Source of the DNA: Geoanaerobacter pelophilus
GTDB taxonomy: Bacteria; Desulfobacterota; Desulfuromonadia; Geobacterales; DSM-12255
NCBI RefSeq assembly: GCF_018476885.1
Contig: NZ_JAHCVJ010000001.1
Span: forward strand, 1-64,000
Direction of reading: 5' to 3'
Length of the DNA stretch: 64,000 nucleotides
Shown here one piece after another: positions 26,283 to 34,417 of this stretch. The translations under genes were made by a program, and so were the position numbers. Position 1 is the first letter of the stretch; every line of letters begins with the position of its first letter. The notes beneath the pieces were generated by a model. It was not told the DNA's origin, made no database searches, and was given only the letters and a program-made list of their open reading frames with translations.

Positions 26283-27626
26283 ATGAACGCAACTAATGGC
26301 TCTACAACCACAATCAAATCAAAATCTTACACTCGTCTCTCCATAATTCGGAAGATCATTGTCGGATACTCGGCAATGGCGCTGTTTTCTATTGCAGCTC
26401 TGGGGTTCTCAATAAACGGGCTGGTATCACTGCATCGAACGGCCAAGGAGATTGCCCGTACTGATCTGGTATTTATAAGCAATCTCCAGAGACTGAGAGA
26501 ATCTTTGGTTGCGCAAGAGCGTTATGCCGGCAAATTCCTGATTCTCGGGAGCAGCGAATTTCGTGATTTTTTTAATTCTCGGTCTCAGGAGTTCTGGAAA
26601 ATCTTGAACGCCATGCAGCGAGAGAAAAACATTCCTGAGCTCCCTTCACTTTCCGCACTTTACACAAAATACCAAGCAGCCTCCATAGAGGTTTTCGCGA
26701 ACAAGGAGAGCGATCCCCAACCGATGCAAAAGGTTGGCGTACAAACCCTGGCAGCAATAGATGCTATTTCGGTGAACGAGCAAAAACGTCTTAATTCAAA
26801 ACTGGAAGACGCCGATCGTCGTGAAGAATCCACGCTGAATCTCACATTGATCCTTTCTTTTACCGGGTTCCTGCTTGCCACTGCAGTTGCCGTTTTTGTT
26901 ACCTATTCCATATCGTCTGCCATAAGAAAACTGAAAACTGCGACCCACCGAATAGCTGAAGGCGAATTTGACTATGATCCGCAGATCCCTGAGGGTGATG
27001 AAATTGGTGATCTGGCCAGAGATTTTACCCATATGGCCGTACGCCTCAAGGAACTGGAGCAGATGAGCCTTGATGCCAGCCCTTTGACGCGGCTTCCCGG
27101 CAACATCGCTATTGAGCGAATTCTCAACAAACGCCTCTTAAGTGATGAGCCGTTTGCGGTGTGCTATGCTGATCTCGACAATTTTAAGGCATACAACGAC
27201 CGTTATGGTTACATCAAGGGAAGCGAACTGATCAAGCTCACCGGGGAGATTATCTACGAAGAGGCCTCGAAATATGGCGGTGTTGATTGCTTCATAGGGC
27301 ATGTTGGTGGTGACGATTTCGTCCTGGTCCTCTCTGAGGATAATTTTGACCAGGTTTGCGATGCCATAACTGCTCGTTTTGACCGTGAAATAGTTGCGCA
27401 TTACTCAACTGAGGATGCAGAACGAGGCGCCATCGAAGGGAAAGACCGGTACGGGGTGCAACGCATATTCCCGTTGATGACCATCTCGATAGCGGTGCTG
27501 GTGTGCCAGCAGGGAGAGTATGATTCGGCTGTTGAGATTGCCCGAACAGCAGCACAGATTAAAGATCACGTCAAAGTCCAGCCGGGAAGCAATTACTTCG
27601 TCAACCGGAGGAAACTTAACAGATGA
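26283..27626 (+). CDS. Membrane GGDEF protein with Hypr-type substitution (possible cyclic AMP-GMP synthase)
   Basis: Sensor cyclase of 447 residues: membrane helix (about 22-46), helical periplasmic sensor, second helix (about 186-210), HAMP (about 212-262), then GGDEF domain (about 268-440). Catalytic residues are present: YADLDNFKAYND and the signature GGDDF. At the position equivalent to PleD Asp344, nine residues after the guanine-contacting Asn, it has Ser (GYIKGSELI). The known Geobacter Hypr enzymes, which make 3',3'-cGAMP, carry Ser there. A cGAMP-type GEMM-I riboswitch lies 12 kb away in this window. The product is inferred; cyclic di-GMP synthesis is not excluded. The downstream lipoprotein gene overlaps by 4 bp. 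Confidence 0.85.
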   Translation: MNATNGSTTTIKSKSYTRLSIIRKIIVGYSAMALFSIAALGFSINGLVSLHRTAKEIARTDLVFISNLQRLRESLVAQERYAGKFLILGSSEFRDFFNSRSQEFWKILNAMQREKNIPELPSLSALYTKYQAASIEVFANKESDPQPMQKVGVQTLAAIDAISVNEQKRLNSKLEDADRREESTLNLTLILSFTGFLLATAVAVFVTYSISSAIRKLKTATHRIAEGEFDYDPQIPEGDEIGDLARDFTHMAVRLKELEQMSLDASPLTRLPGNIAIERILNKRLLSDEPFAVCYADLDNFKAYNDRYGYIKGSELIKLTGEIIYEEASKYGGVDCFIGHVGGDDFVLVLSEDNFDQVCDAITARFDREIVAHYSTEDAERGAIEGKDRYGVQRIFPLMTISIAVLVCQQGEYDSAVEIARTAAQIKDHVKVQPGSNYFVNRRKLNR

Positions 27627-28177
27627 AGCGTATATCCTTGTGCATTGCTGCATTGCTCCTTCTCGGAGGGTGCACATTCATAAAAGACAAGTTGGGTTAC
27701 CCTCGAGAAGACAAGCTTGCTGAGGCAATAAACCAGCTTGAAAAGGGTAATGAGACAGCTGCAAAAAACCTGCTTGTAGACATCAGTAACAGCCGATACT
27801 CGGTTGAAGGGGTGACCGATGATGCACTTTTCCGCTTGAGCCTGTTGCAATTACGCAGACACAATGAGGCAGAGACCATGCAGAGTATTCAAAAACGGCT
27901 AACAAAGCTCCAGACAAATTTCCCGGATAGCCAATGGTCAAGGCTGTCTTGGCCACTTACCGAATACATCACCCAGATGGAGAGTTCGAGAAACGAGCTG
28001 AAAAACCTCAAGCAAAAATACAACTCGCTATTAAAGGAAAACAAGGAGTTATCTCTTGCCAATCAGCAGATGCAGAGCGCGAATCAAACCCTGACCAAGG
28101 AAAACAAGGAAATAAATCTGAGAATTGAAAAGCTCAAGTCACTTGATATTGAGCTGGAAAAAAAGAACCGGAGATAA
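27623..28177 (+). CDS. Lipoprotein with C-terminal coiled coil
   Basis: Predicted lipoprotein of 184 residues. A hydrophobic signal ends in the lipobox LGGC (Cys17). Residues 30-110 are helical and could form TPR-like repeats (around LEKGNETAAKNLL). From about 115 to the end lies a strong coiled coil of Lys/Glu/Asn/Gln heptads. The ATG overlaps the stop of the GGDEF gene (ATGA) and GGAGG stands 11 bases upstream, so the two are co-expressed. I do not recognise the family; it may be an envelope partner of the GGDEF sensor. Confidence 0.75.
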   Translation: MKRISLCIAALLLLGGCTFIKDKLGYPREDKLAEAINQLEKGNETAAKNLLVDISNSRYSVEGVTDDALFRLSLLQLRRHNEAETMQSIQKRLTKLQTNFPDSQWSRLSWPLTEYITQMESSRNELKNLKQKYNSLLKENKELSLANQQMQSANQTLTKENKEINLRIEKLKSLDIELEKKNRR

Positions 28178-28186
28178 CGAATCGGG

Positions 28187-28729
28187 CTATTGTCGCCACT
28201 CGAACGGCACTGAATTGCGGGCCGCTTCTGCATCCAGGGCTTCAAGTTGCCGTTCAAGCTCGGTTATCCGCTCCTCATCCCTATTAATTTCATCCTCAAT
28301 CAGGTTAAGAGATTGCCGCTCAGCCCTCCTCTGGGTTACCAGCCACTTCCTGCGGAATTCATTCATTCGCTCCTTCTTTCCTTTCAACCCTTCTTTAAGC
28401 CCTTTCAACTCGCTCCTGATTGTTGTAAAACGCTGAACCCAATAATCCCTGCCATTATCGGCACTTTTCAGCTCTTGAGCAGGCGGAGGCTGCGACTGTT
28501 TCGGCTCAGGCGTTACAGCAACATCACGGTTTGCATCTGTTGTTGCATTGCTCTCTTTAGGTTCCAGGTTAATAGCCTTTTTTCGATATTTACCCGGAAT
28601 TGACGCCGGGTTGTCACTGAAATGCACGCCATTACTATCTTCCCACTTGTACATGGCGGCCAAGGAGGTACTCTCCAATGCACCGACCTGCAGACCAATC
28701 ACCAAGAGCCAGAACCCTTTAATTTTCAT
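28187..28729 (-). CDS. DUF4124-type secreted protein
   Basis: Exported protein of 180 residues. After a signal peptide ending near AMYKW it has the short DUF4124 motif YKWEDSNGVHFSDNPASIPGK, then a Pro/Gln-rich linker and a long charged coiled coil (about 110-175). AAGGAG eight bases from ATG 28729 sets the start; an in-frame codon at 28762 lacks one. The function of DUF4124 is unknown. It converges with the lipoprotein gene and is divergent from the cytochrome gene. Confidence 0.78.
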   Translation of the reverse strand: MKIKGFWLLVIGLQVGALESTSLAAMYKWEDSNGVHFSDNPASIPGKYRKKAINLEPKESNATTDANRDVAVTPEPKQSQPPPAQELKSADNGRDYWVQRFTTIRSELKGLKEGLKGKKERMNEFRRKWLVTQRRAERQSLNLIEDEINRDEERITELERQLEALDAEAARNSVPFEWRQ

Positions 28730-28763
28730 TGTATTTGCTCCTTCAAAGCAGGTAATTTTCAAT

Positions 28764-28793
28764 TTGACGTATATGCGTTACCTTGTGTATAGT
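28764..28793 (+). promoter_or_regulatory. Predicted sigma-70 promoter of the dodecahaem cytochrome
   Basis: TTGACG at 28764-28769 and TATAGT at 28788-28793 are 18 bases apart. The inferred start at about 28800 leaves a leader of roughly 38 bases, which contains a strong GGAGG ribosome site before ATG 28838. Confidence 0.6.
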
Positions 28794-28837
28794 GTTTGCC
28801 TTATTAATTTCGACCACCCAATTGGAGGGGCACACAC

Positions 28838-29866
28838 ATGATGTCACGCTTCAGCACACTGATCAAATCTCTCCTTATTATTCTTTTAGCCTCTCAGGCG
28901 TATGCCAAGGAAACCAAGAACGTTACTTTCACTTTCAAGAATGCCGACCCGGTAATATTCAGCCATGATGTGCACTTGTTAAAATATAACAACAACTGCA
29001 AGGTTTGTCACAATGCTATCTTCAACCTGAAACAACACAAGCGCTTTACAATGGCAGATATGGAAAAATCAAAGTCATGTGGTGGCTGCCATTCTGGAAT
29101 GAAAGCATTCAGTGTTGCTGAAGAGAAGGATTGCGTTCGATGCCACAAGGGTAAGCCAAGAAACATATCATTCAAAATGAAAAAGGCTACAGAAGTGGTC
29201 TTCAGTCACTCGCTACATATCGATAAGACCAAGGGAAAATGCAAAAGCTGCCATAACGGCAAGGTTATTACCGGCTCTGACAAGAGTGTTTCCATGGCTG
29301 AGATGGAAAAAGGGAAAACTTGCGGCGCATGTCACAACGGCAAAGGAGCATTCACGGTCGCAGGAAACTGCAACCGGTGCCATAAAGGTTACCAACCCAG
29401 AGAGATCGTCTTCCCGCTGAAAGGGATCACCAATGCAGTATTCAGCCACAAGTTCCACCTCGGCATGTATCAGTGTAGTGATTGCCACACCGCAACCTTT
29501 CCTTATAAGGCAGGCGTAGCACACAAAACCATGGGCCAAATGGAGCAGGGTCAATCCTGCGGTGCATGTCACAACAGCAAAGACGCGTTCTCAACCAGCG
29601 GTGAATGTGAGCGCTGCCATGGAGGATTCAAGCCGGCGCCGATTACTTTTAAAAATGATGGCGGAGAGGTCAAATTCAACCATGCTTTCCATCTAAATGT
29701 CTACAAGTGCGTTGATTGTCATACCAAACTTTTCCCATTCAAGGCTGGCGTAAAAAAGGCAACCATGACGGATATGGAAAAAGGGCTTTCATGTGGAGGG
29801 TGTCATAACGAGGGTAAAGACGCTTTCAGTGTGAAAGCGAACTGTGAAAAGTGCCATAAGATGTAG
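28838..29866 (+). CDS. Twelve-haem periplasmic c-type cytochrome (c7-repeat type)
   Basis: Exported cytochrome of 342 residues with a signal peptide (about 1-23) and 12 CxxCH haem sites. They fall in four similar units of about 78 residues, three haems each; every unit opens with a segment like FSHDVHL or FSHKFHL that supplies axial His ligands and contains a MADMEKxxxCGGCH-type block. This is the arrangement of the Geobacter dodecahaem c7-polymer cytochromes (GSU1996 type), thought to carry electrons along a chain of haems in the periplasm. It has its own promoter and terminator, so it is a single-gene unit. Strong Lys content fits the c7 family. Confidence 0.93.
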   Translation: MMSRFSTLIKSLLIILLASQAYAKETKNVTFTFKNADPVIFSHDVHLLKYNNNCKVCHNAIFNLKQHKRFTMADMEKSKSCGGCHSGMKAFSVAEEKDCVRCHKGKPRNISFKMKKATEVVFSHSLHIDKTKGKCKSCHNGKVITGSDKSVSMAEMEKGKTCGACHNGKGAFTVAGNCNRCHKGYQPREIVFPLKGITNAVFSHKFHLGMYQCSDCHTATFPYKAGVAHKTMGQMEQGQSCGACHNSKDAFSTSGECERCHGGFKPAPITFKNDGGEVKFNHAFHLNVYKCVDCHTKLFPFKAGVKKATMTDMEKGLSCGGCHNEGKDAFSVKANCEKCHKM

Positions 29867-29892
29867 ACAAACAGCACATAATGTATTGATAA

Positions 29893-29924
29893 AAGAGGGG
29901 GCTCAGATGAGGCCCCCTCTTTTT
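29893..29924. terminator. Bidirectional intrinsic terminator
   Basis: AGAGGGGGC and GCCCCCTCT form a 9-bp GC-rich stem around CTCAGATGAG-type loop bases, flanked by AAAA on the left and TTTTTAT on the right. It serves the cytochrome on the plus strand and the DUF512 gene on the minus strand. Confidence 0.85.
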
Positions 29925-29926
29925 AT

Positions 29927-31243
29927 TTAATTCTTATTTCCCTTTTTGAGAAATTGCCTCTTCAAGCCCGCGTAAAGCCCTTGTGGAGATGATTCAACAA
30001 CAAGGGTCCTGACATTCAACGCCCTTTCAATATCACCAGTTGTCAAATCGTCCAGAAACACACCTTCGCCTTCCTTAAGCATTACGTCGGGGATTACAAT
30101 CAATGCCCCAGACTCTGCCCCATCAAGGGCTTTGATGATGTCACGGCCAGCGACCAGTCCGGTAACGGTAACAGAAGGCCCAAACAGATTGTTCTTAACG
30201 GCCACGACATCCAGGCTAAGACCTGTCTTGGCGGACAACTCCGAAAGAAACTGGCCCAGCTCATTATAAGCAGAAAAACCAGTTACAATTATTGCCTTGC
30301 CCTCACCTAGCATGCGTGCCTTTTTCAGCACCTTCATGGCTTCCTGCCGAAAAAGTGGGATCATGCCAACGCCATTTTCCAGTTGCGGAAAATCACCATA
30401 TAAAGACATAGCAGGAAACGGCACATTGGCCTTGAGGTAGAATTCATCAGCAAGGAAGAGCACCGGTTCTCCAAGCTCTTTTGCAAGCCTTTTCATTTCC
30501 GGCTCCAACTCGTTGATAAATAAGGCAGCGTATGCGGCAGTTACTGGCTCTACAACGGCTAAACCCTTACGGTGACTGGTAAGCCCCACTGGAACTATGG
30601 CAATTGATGCTACCTGGGGATAGAGCGCTACCAGGTCTGCAACAGTCTTCTTAAAGGCATCGCCATCATTGATACCAGGACACAGCACAATCTGCGTATG
30701 CATTTTTATCCCGGAAGCAGCCAAGTCTGCCATAACCTCCATAATTGGAGTTATGCCCTGCTTACCCAGCAGTTCTTCGCGAAGAACCGGATCTGTTGCA
30801 TGTACCGAAATATATAACGGAGAAAGCCTCTGTTTCTTGATCCGCAACAGATCTGACTTTGAAACATTGGCAAGAGTTACGTAATTTCCATAAATAAACG
30901 ACAGCCGATAATCCTCGTCCTTGACATAAAGCGTTTTTCTGAGCCCTTTGGGAAGTTGATGAACAAAACAGAAAATGCACTTATTCTTGCAATGAGCCGG
31001 TTTGGGAGCAGGGATAACAATCCCGAGAGAGTTTTCATCCCCCCCCTCAATATCACATTCCCAAAGGGAGCCGTCCGGCTTTTCAATCTCAATAAGAAGA
31101 TGATCGCCATCGTTCCAGTAGTGATAGTCAATTATGTCTTTCAGGACATGCCCGTTAATCGAGATAATCCGATCACCAGGCTCTATCCCCATTTCCGAAG
31201 CAATGCCCCCTTCAGTAATACTTTCAATCAGCAGACCGCTCAT
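29927..31243 (-). CDS. PDZ-radical SAM DUF512 protein
   Basis: Cytoplasmic protein of 438 residues. An N-terminal PDZ-like domain (about 1-60) is followed by a radical-SAM-like barrel with CKNKCIFC (Cys spacing CX3CX2C) at about residues 84-91, FIYGNYVTLAN and YISVHATDP, and by the C-terminal DUF512 domain (about 210-415). The same order is found in a widely conserved but uncharacterised iron-sulphur protein family. AGGAG is nine bases from the ATG. It follows hfq after a terminator, so it is probably a separate unit. The cluster and SAM use are family inference; the substrate is unknown. Confidence 0.88.
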   Translation of the reverse strand: MSGLLIESITEGGIASEMGIEPGDRIISINGHVLKDIIDYHYWNDGDHLLIEIEKPDGSLWECDIEGGDENSLGIVIPAPKPAHCKNKCIFCFVHQLPKGLRKTLYVKDEDYRLSFIYGNYVTLANVSKSDLLRIKKQRLSPLYISVHATDPVLREELLGKQGITPIMEVMADLAASGIKMHTQIVLCPGINDGDAFKKTVADLVALYPQVASIAIVPVGLTSHRKGLAVVEPVTAAYAALFINELEPEMKRLAKELGEPVLFLADEFYLKANVPFPAMSLYGDFPQLENGVGMIPLFRQEAMKVLKKARMLGEGKAIIVTGFSAYNELGQFLSELSAKTGLSLDVVAVKNNLFGPSVTVTGLVAGRDIIKALDGAESGALIVIPDVMLKEGEGVFLDDLTTGDIERALNVRTLVVESSPQGLYAGLKRQFLKKGNKN

Positions 31244-31263
31244 GCAGTAAATCTCCTGTACAG

Positions 31264-31292
31264 CAAAAAGAAGGGCGACCTAATGGCCGCCC
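31264..31292 (-). terminator. Intrinsic terminator after hfq
   Basis: On the minus strand GGGCGGCC and GGTCGCCC pair over 8 bp (one G-U) around the loop ATTA, followed by TTCTTTTTG. It ends the mutL-miaA-hfq unit before the DUF512 gene. Confidence 0.75.
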
Positions 31293-31319
31293 TCAGTGTA
31301 TTTGAGTAGTTAACCGGAA

Positions 31320-31544
31320 CTATTGATGGAGTCTGAAAGTTCCATCAGAAGAGGTTATGGTTGCAATTGCGTGTTTATAAATAAGGATGTCCCCTTGGAT
31401 CTCCATGAGCACGGAAAAGTTGTCAAACGATTTAATGTACCCTTCCATAGACTCTCCGGTCATAAGCTTTAAAACAATCTTAACCCGTTCCTTGCGTGAC
31501 TGGTTAAGATATTGATCCTGGATATTGAATGGTGCCTTAGCCAT
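31320..31544 (-). CDS. hfq: RNA chaperone Hfq
   Basis: RNA chaperone of 74 residues that forms a hexameric ring and pairs small RNAs with messages. The Sm1 region reaches from about residue 10 (QDQYLNQSRKERVKI) through GYIKSFDNFSVLM, and Sm2 ends with the diagnostic YKHAIATI. AGGAGA lies seven bases from the ATG. The order mutL-miaA-hfq is the classical bacterial arrangement. The short C-terminal tail is usual for deltaproteobacterial Hfq. Confidence 0.97.
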   Translation of the reverse strand: MAKAPFNIQDQYLNQSRKERVKIVLKLMTGESMEGYIKSFDNFSVLMEIQGDILIYKHAIATITSSDGTFRLHQ

Positions 31545-31555
31545 AGAAATCTCCT

Positions 31556-32491
31556 TTAATCAAAAAATGCAATTACATGGTTTTGTATAGTATCAAAAGA
31601 TTTCGGATATTCAACCCACGAAATTTCAGGGTCTCCCCTCAGCCAGGTTTCCTGGCGTTTGCCATAATGTCTGGTGTTGCGTTTGATAAGAGACACAGCC
31701 TTATCTAAATCTGTTTCTCCTGACAGGTAGCTACATATTTCGCGATAGCCGATTGATCTCATGGACTTCAATTCCCTGCCATATCCCAATGCCAAAAGCC
31801 CCCTGACCTCATCGATAAAGCCGTCATTAATCATCTCTTCAACACGATGATTGATCCTGGCGTATAACTCGGCACGCTCGACCCGAATCCCAATTTTCAG
31901 GTAACTGTAATCCTCGGTCATGAATCCATGACACCCTCTGAATTCGGATATCGGCTTCCCGGTCAGTCTGAAAACCTCCAAGGCCCTTATGATTCTTACA
32001 TGGTCGTTCGGATGCAATGCAGTTGCTGAGACCAAGTCAACAAGTGCAAGTTGAGATAAAAGAAATTCTCCACCTTTGCGCTCAAGGAGCTCCTGCAACT
32101 CCATTCTATATTCGTCATCTGCAGGCGGCACTTCCGCAAGCCCTTTCAATAAGGCCCTTATATAGAGACCGGTGCCGCCAACAATTATTGGCTTTGCCCC
32201 ACGAGCATGAATATCGGCAATAGCCTTCACTGCCTCTTTGCGAAAATCGCCTACCGAAAAATTCTGCTCCGGAGATACAATGTCGATCAGATGGTGAGGC
32301 ACTTTGTTTTGCAGATCCTTGGAAGGTTTGGCGGTTCCGATATCCATGCCTTTATATACCTGCATGGAATCGGCGTTGACGATTTCACCACCGATTGCCT
32401 CGGCAAGCCTTATTGCAAGCCCCGTCTTTCCCGATGCCGTTGGCCCTTGAATTACCAGAATCTTGATTTTATCTCCCGGTTGAGACGTCAT
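31556..32491 (-). CDS. miaA: tRNA dimethylallyltransferase
   Basis: Enzyme of 311 residues that puts an isopentenyl group on A37 of tRNAs reading UNN codons. The P-loop GPTASGKTGLA, DSMQVYKGMDIGTAKP, HLIDIV and GGTGLYIRALL motifs are all present, as is the late KRNTRHYGKRQETWLRG stretch. ATG 32491 lies four bases after the mutL stop; an in-frame GTG at 32512 would overlap mutL and is less likely. It is part of mutL-miaA-hfq. Confidence 0.97.
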   Translation of the reverse strand: MTSQPGDKIKILVIQGPTASGKTGLAIRLAEAIGGEIVNADSMQVYKGMDIGTAKPSKDLQNKVPHHLIDIVSPEQNFSVGDFRKEAVKAIADIHARGAKPIIVGGTGLYIRALLKGLAEVPPADDEYRMELQELLERKGGEFLLSQLALVDLVSATALHPNDHVRIIRALEVFRLTGKPISEFRGCHGFMTEDYSYLKIGIRVERAELYARINHRVEEMINDGFIDEVRGLLALGYGRELKSMRSIGYREICSYLSGETDLDKAVSLIKRNTRHYGKRQETWLRGDPEISWVEYPKSFDTIQNHVIAFFD

Positions 32492-32495
32492 AAAC

Positions 32496-34307
32496 TCACT
32501 CACCGGCCGCACTCTTTGAGCGCTTGAACATCTTTTCGATTTCAGGAAGCGTTATTTTCACGAGAACCGGCCTTCCGTGAGGACAAGTGCCGGCAAAATC
32601 GGTTTCATCCATCTGTCTTAGCAGAGCCTTGATCTCCGGCATAGTAAGAGCATGGTTCCCCCTGACAACACTATGACAGGCAACTCTTGCTAATAAGCTG
32701 TCAAGCATCTGCTCTGCCTTGACACTGCGCGAAAGCTGTTCCAGTTCGGACAGGATTTCTCTCAATGCAGCCAGATAGCCTGTAGCCGCGATCAGCCTAG
32801 GAACCGCCTTAATAGCATGGGTGGTCCCACCAAAATGCTCTACCTCGAAACCAAGGCCTTCAATCCTGACTGCATGTTCAGTCAACGTTGCTGCTTCCCC
32901 ATACGACAACTCAATCGTTTCAGGGAAAAGAAGCATCTGGCTCTCGATCCCGCCTCTGGCATGCTCGCTCCTCAGACGCTGGTAGGCGATTCTTTCATGT
33001 GCGGCATGCTGGTCGATCAAAACAAGATCAGCTCCATCCTGACAAAGGATATACATTGATTTGTACTGCCCAATCACTGCAAGTGATGAGTAGTAGCCAA
33101 CAGCATTGTTACCAACGTCTGCTTCCGGCAGTTGATCTTTGCGGAGTAAACTACTGCTGTCGGGAATTCTGGATACCGGGGTGAATGCGGAAAGCTGTTT
33201 TTCCTGAGCTGGATTATAGCGAGCAAGAGCATCCTTGACCCCGGACAAGCGATCTTGAGCCGGCTGGTTATCCACATACAGGGTCTTCGCCGGAGACGAA
33301 GAAGTCCGCGTTATCCAAGGTGATCGGCTCAGCACACCACCAATCGCGGCAAAGATATAATCATGCACTTTGCCTTGTTCGCGGAAACGCACTTCATGTT
33401 TGGTGGGATGAACATTTATGTCAACATCGGAAAACGGAATCTCAATGAACACGACCAGAACCGGAAACCGCCCTTTATCTATTACCCCACGATATGCCTG
33501 AATCACAGCATGCTGAACAACTTTGTCCCTTATGAAGCGACCATTTATATAGGTATACAACCCGGAAGAGTTGGAGCGGGTGAGCGAAGGCCCGCCAACC
33601 AACCCTGTTATAGAGATGCCAGTTTCAGCATACTCAACCGGCCAAAGATCAGTTAAGGCATCCTTGTTGATAAACGTGGCTATCCTTGATTGCAGATCGC
33701 CAGGCAGCGCAATAAACTGCGTCTTGGCATCGCAGATATAGGAAAACCTGATATCCGGACGGGATAGAGCCAGCCTGACAAGCAACTCGCCAACATGGCC
33801 TGATTCAGTCACAGAACTGCGCATGAATTTCAGTCGAGCCGGAGTATTAAAAAAGAGTCCCCTTACCTCTATCGAGGTACCTACTGCCATACCGTGAGCC
33901 TTGACAGTGACGATTCGCCCGCCTTCGGAATATATCTCTGCACCTTCCAGGCTACTGCTCTCACGCGAGGCAAGTACCATTCTTGAGACTGACGCTATCG
34001 AAGGAAGCGCTTCCCCTCTGAAACCGAGGGTTGCAATGGCTGCCAAATCAGCGTCCGAGGTAAGCTTGCTGGTGGCATGACGCTCTAGCGAAAGCAGCGC
34101 GTCTTCACGAGACATCCCGGAGCCATTATCAACAACCCGGATTAGCCTTTTACCCCCATTCTCTATCTCAACCAGAATATCAGTAGCCCCGGCATCAATA
34201 GAGTTTTCAACTAACTCCTTAACCACAGCGGCCGGACGCTCTACCACCTCTCCAGCGGCAATCCTGTTTGCAAGGTTTTCCGGCAATATCCTGATACGAC
34301 TAGACAT
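32496..34307 (-). CDS. mutL: DNA mismatch repair protein MutL
   Basis: Mismatch repair ATPase of 603 residues. The N-terminal GHKL domain shows LVENSIDAGA, DNGSGMS, TLGFRGEAL and a GTSIEVRGLFFNTPARLKF strand. The C-terminal domain has the endonuclease-type motifs DQHAAHER, ACHSVVRG and CPHGRP, as expected where MutH is absent; the last Glu of the DQHA(X)2E(X)4E motif is Gln here. GAGG five bases upstream sets the start at 34307. It is the first gene of the mutL-miaA-hfq unit. Confidence 0.96.
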   Translation of the reverse strand: MSSRIRILPENLANRIAAGEVVERPAAVVKELVENSIDAGATDILVEIENGGKRLIRVVDNGSGMSREDALLSLERHATSKLTSDADLAAIATLGFRGEALPSIASVSRMVLASRESSSLEGAEIYSEGGRIVTVKAHGMAVGTSIEVRGLFFNTPARLKFMRSSVTESGHVGELLVRLALSRPDIRFSYICDAKTQFIALPGDLQSRIATFINKDALTDLWPVEYAETGISITGLVGGPSLTRSNSSGLYTYINGRFIRDKVVQHAVIQAYRGVIDKGRFPVLVVFIEIPFSDVDINVHPTKHEVRFREQGKVHDYIFAAIGGVLSRSPWITRTSSSPAKTLYVDNQPAQDRLSGVKDALARYNPAQEKQLSAFTPVSRIPDSSSLLRKDQLPEADVGNNAVGYYSSLAVIGQYKSMYILCQDGADLVLIDQHAAHERIAYQRLRSEHARGGIESQMLLFPETIELSYGEAATLTEHAVRIEGLGFEVEHFGGTTHAIKAVPRLIAATGYLAALREILSELEQLSRSVKAEQMLDSLLARVACHSVVRGNHALTMPEIKALLRQMDETDFAGTCPHGRPVLVKITLPEIEKMFKRSKSAAGE

Positions 34308-34417
34308 AAGCACCTCAACAAGTAATGGCGATAACAATAACTCACGTCCATCTGCTTGTAAAGGGAGTCGGAACTGTGGTAAACATCTGACGATAAAATG
34401 TACTCTGGAGATATGCA

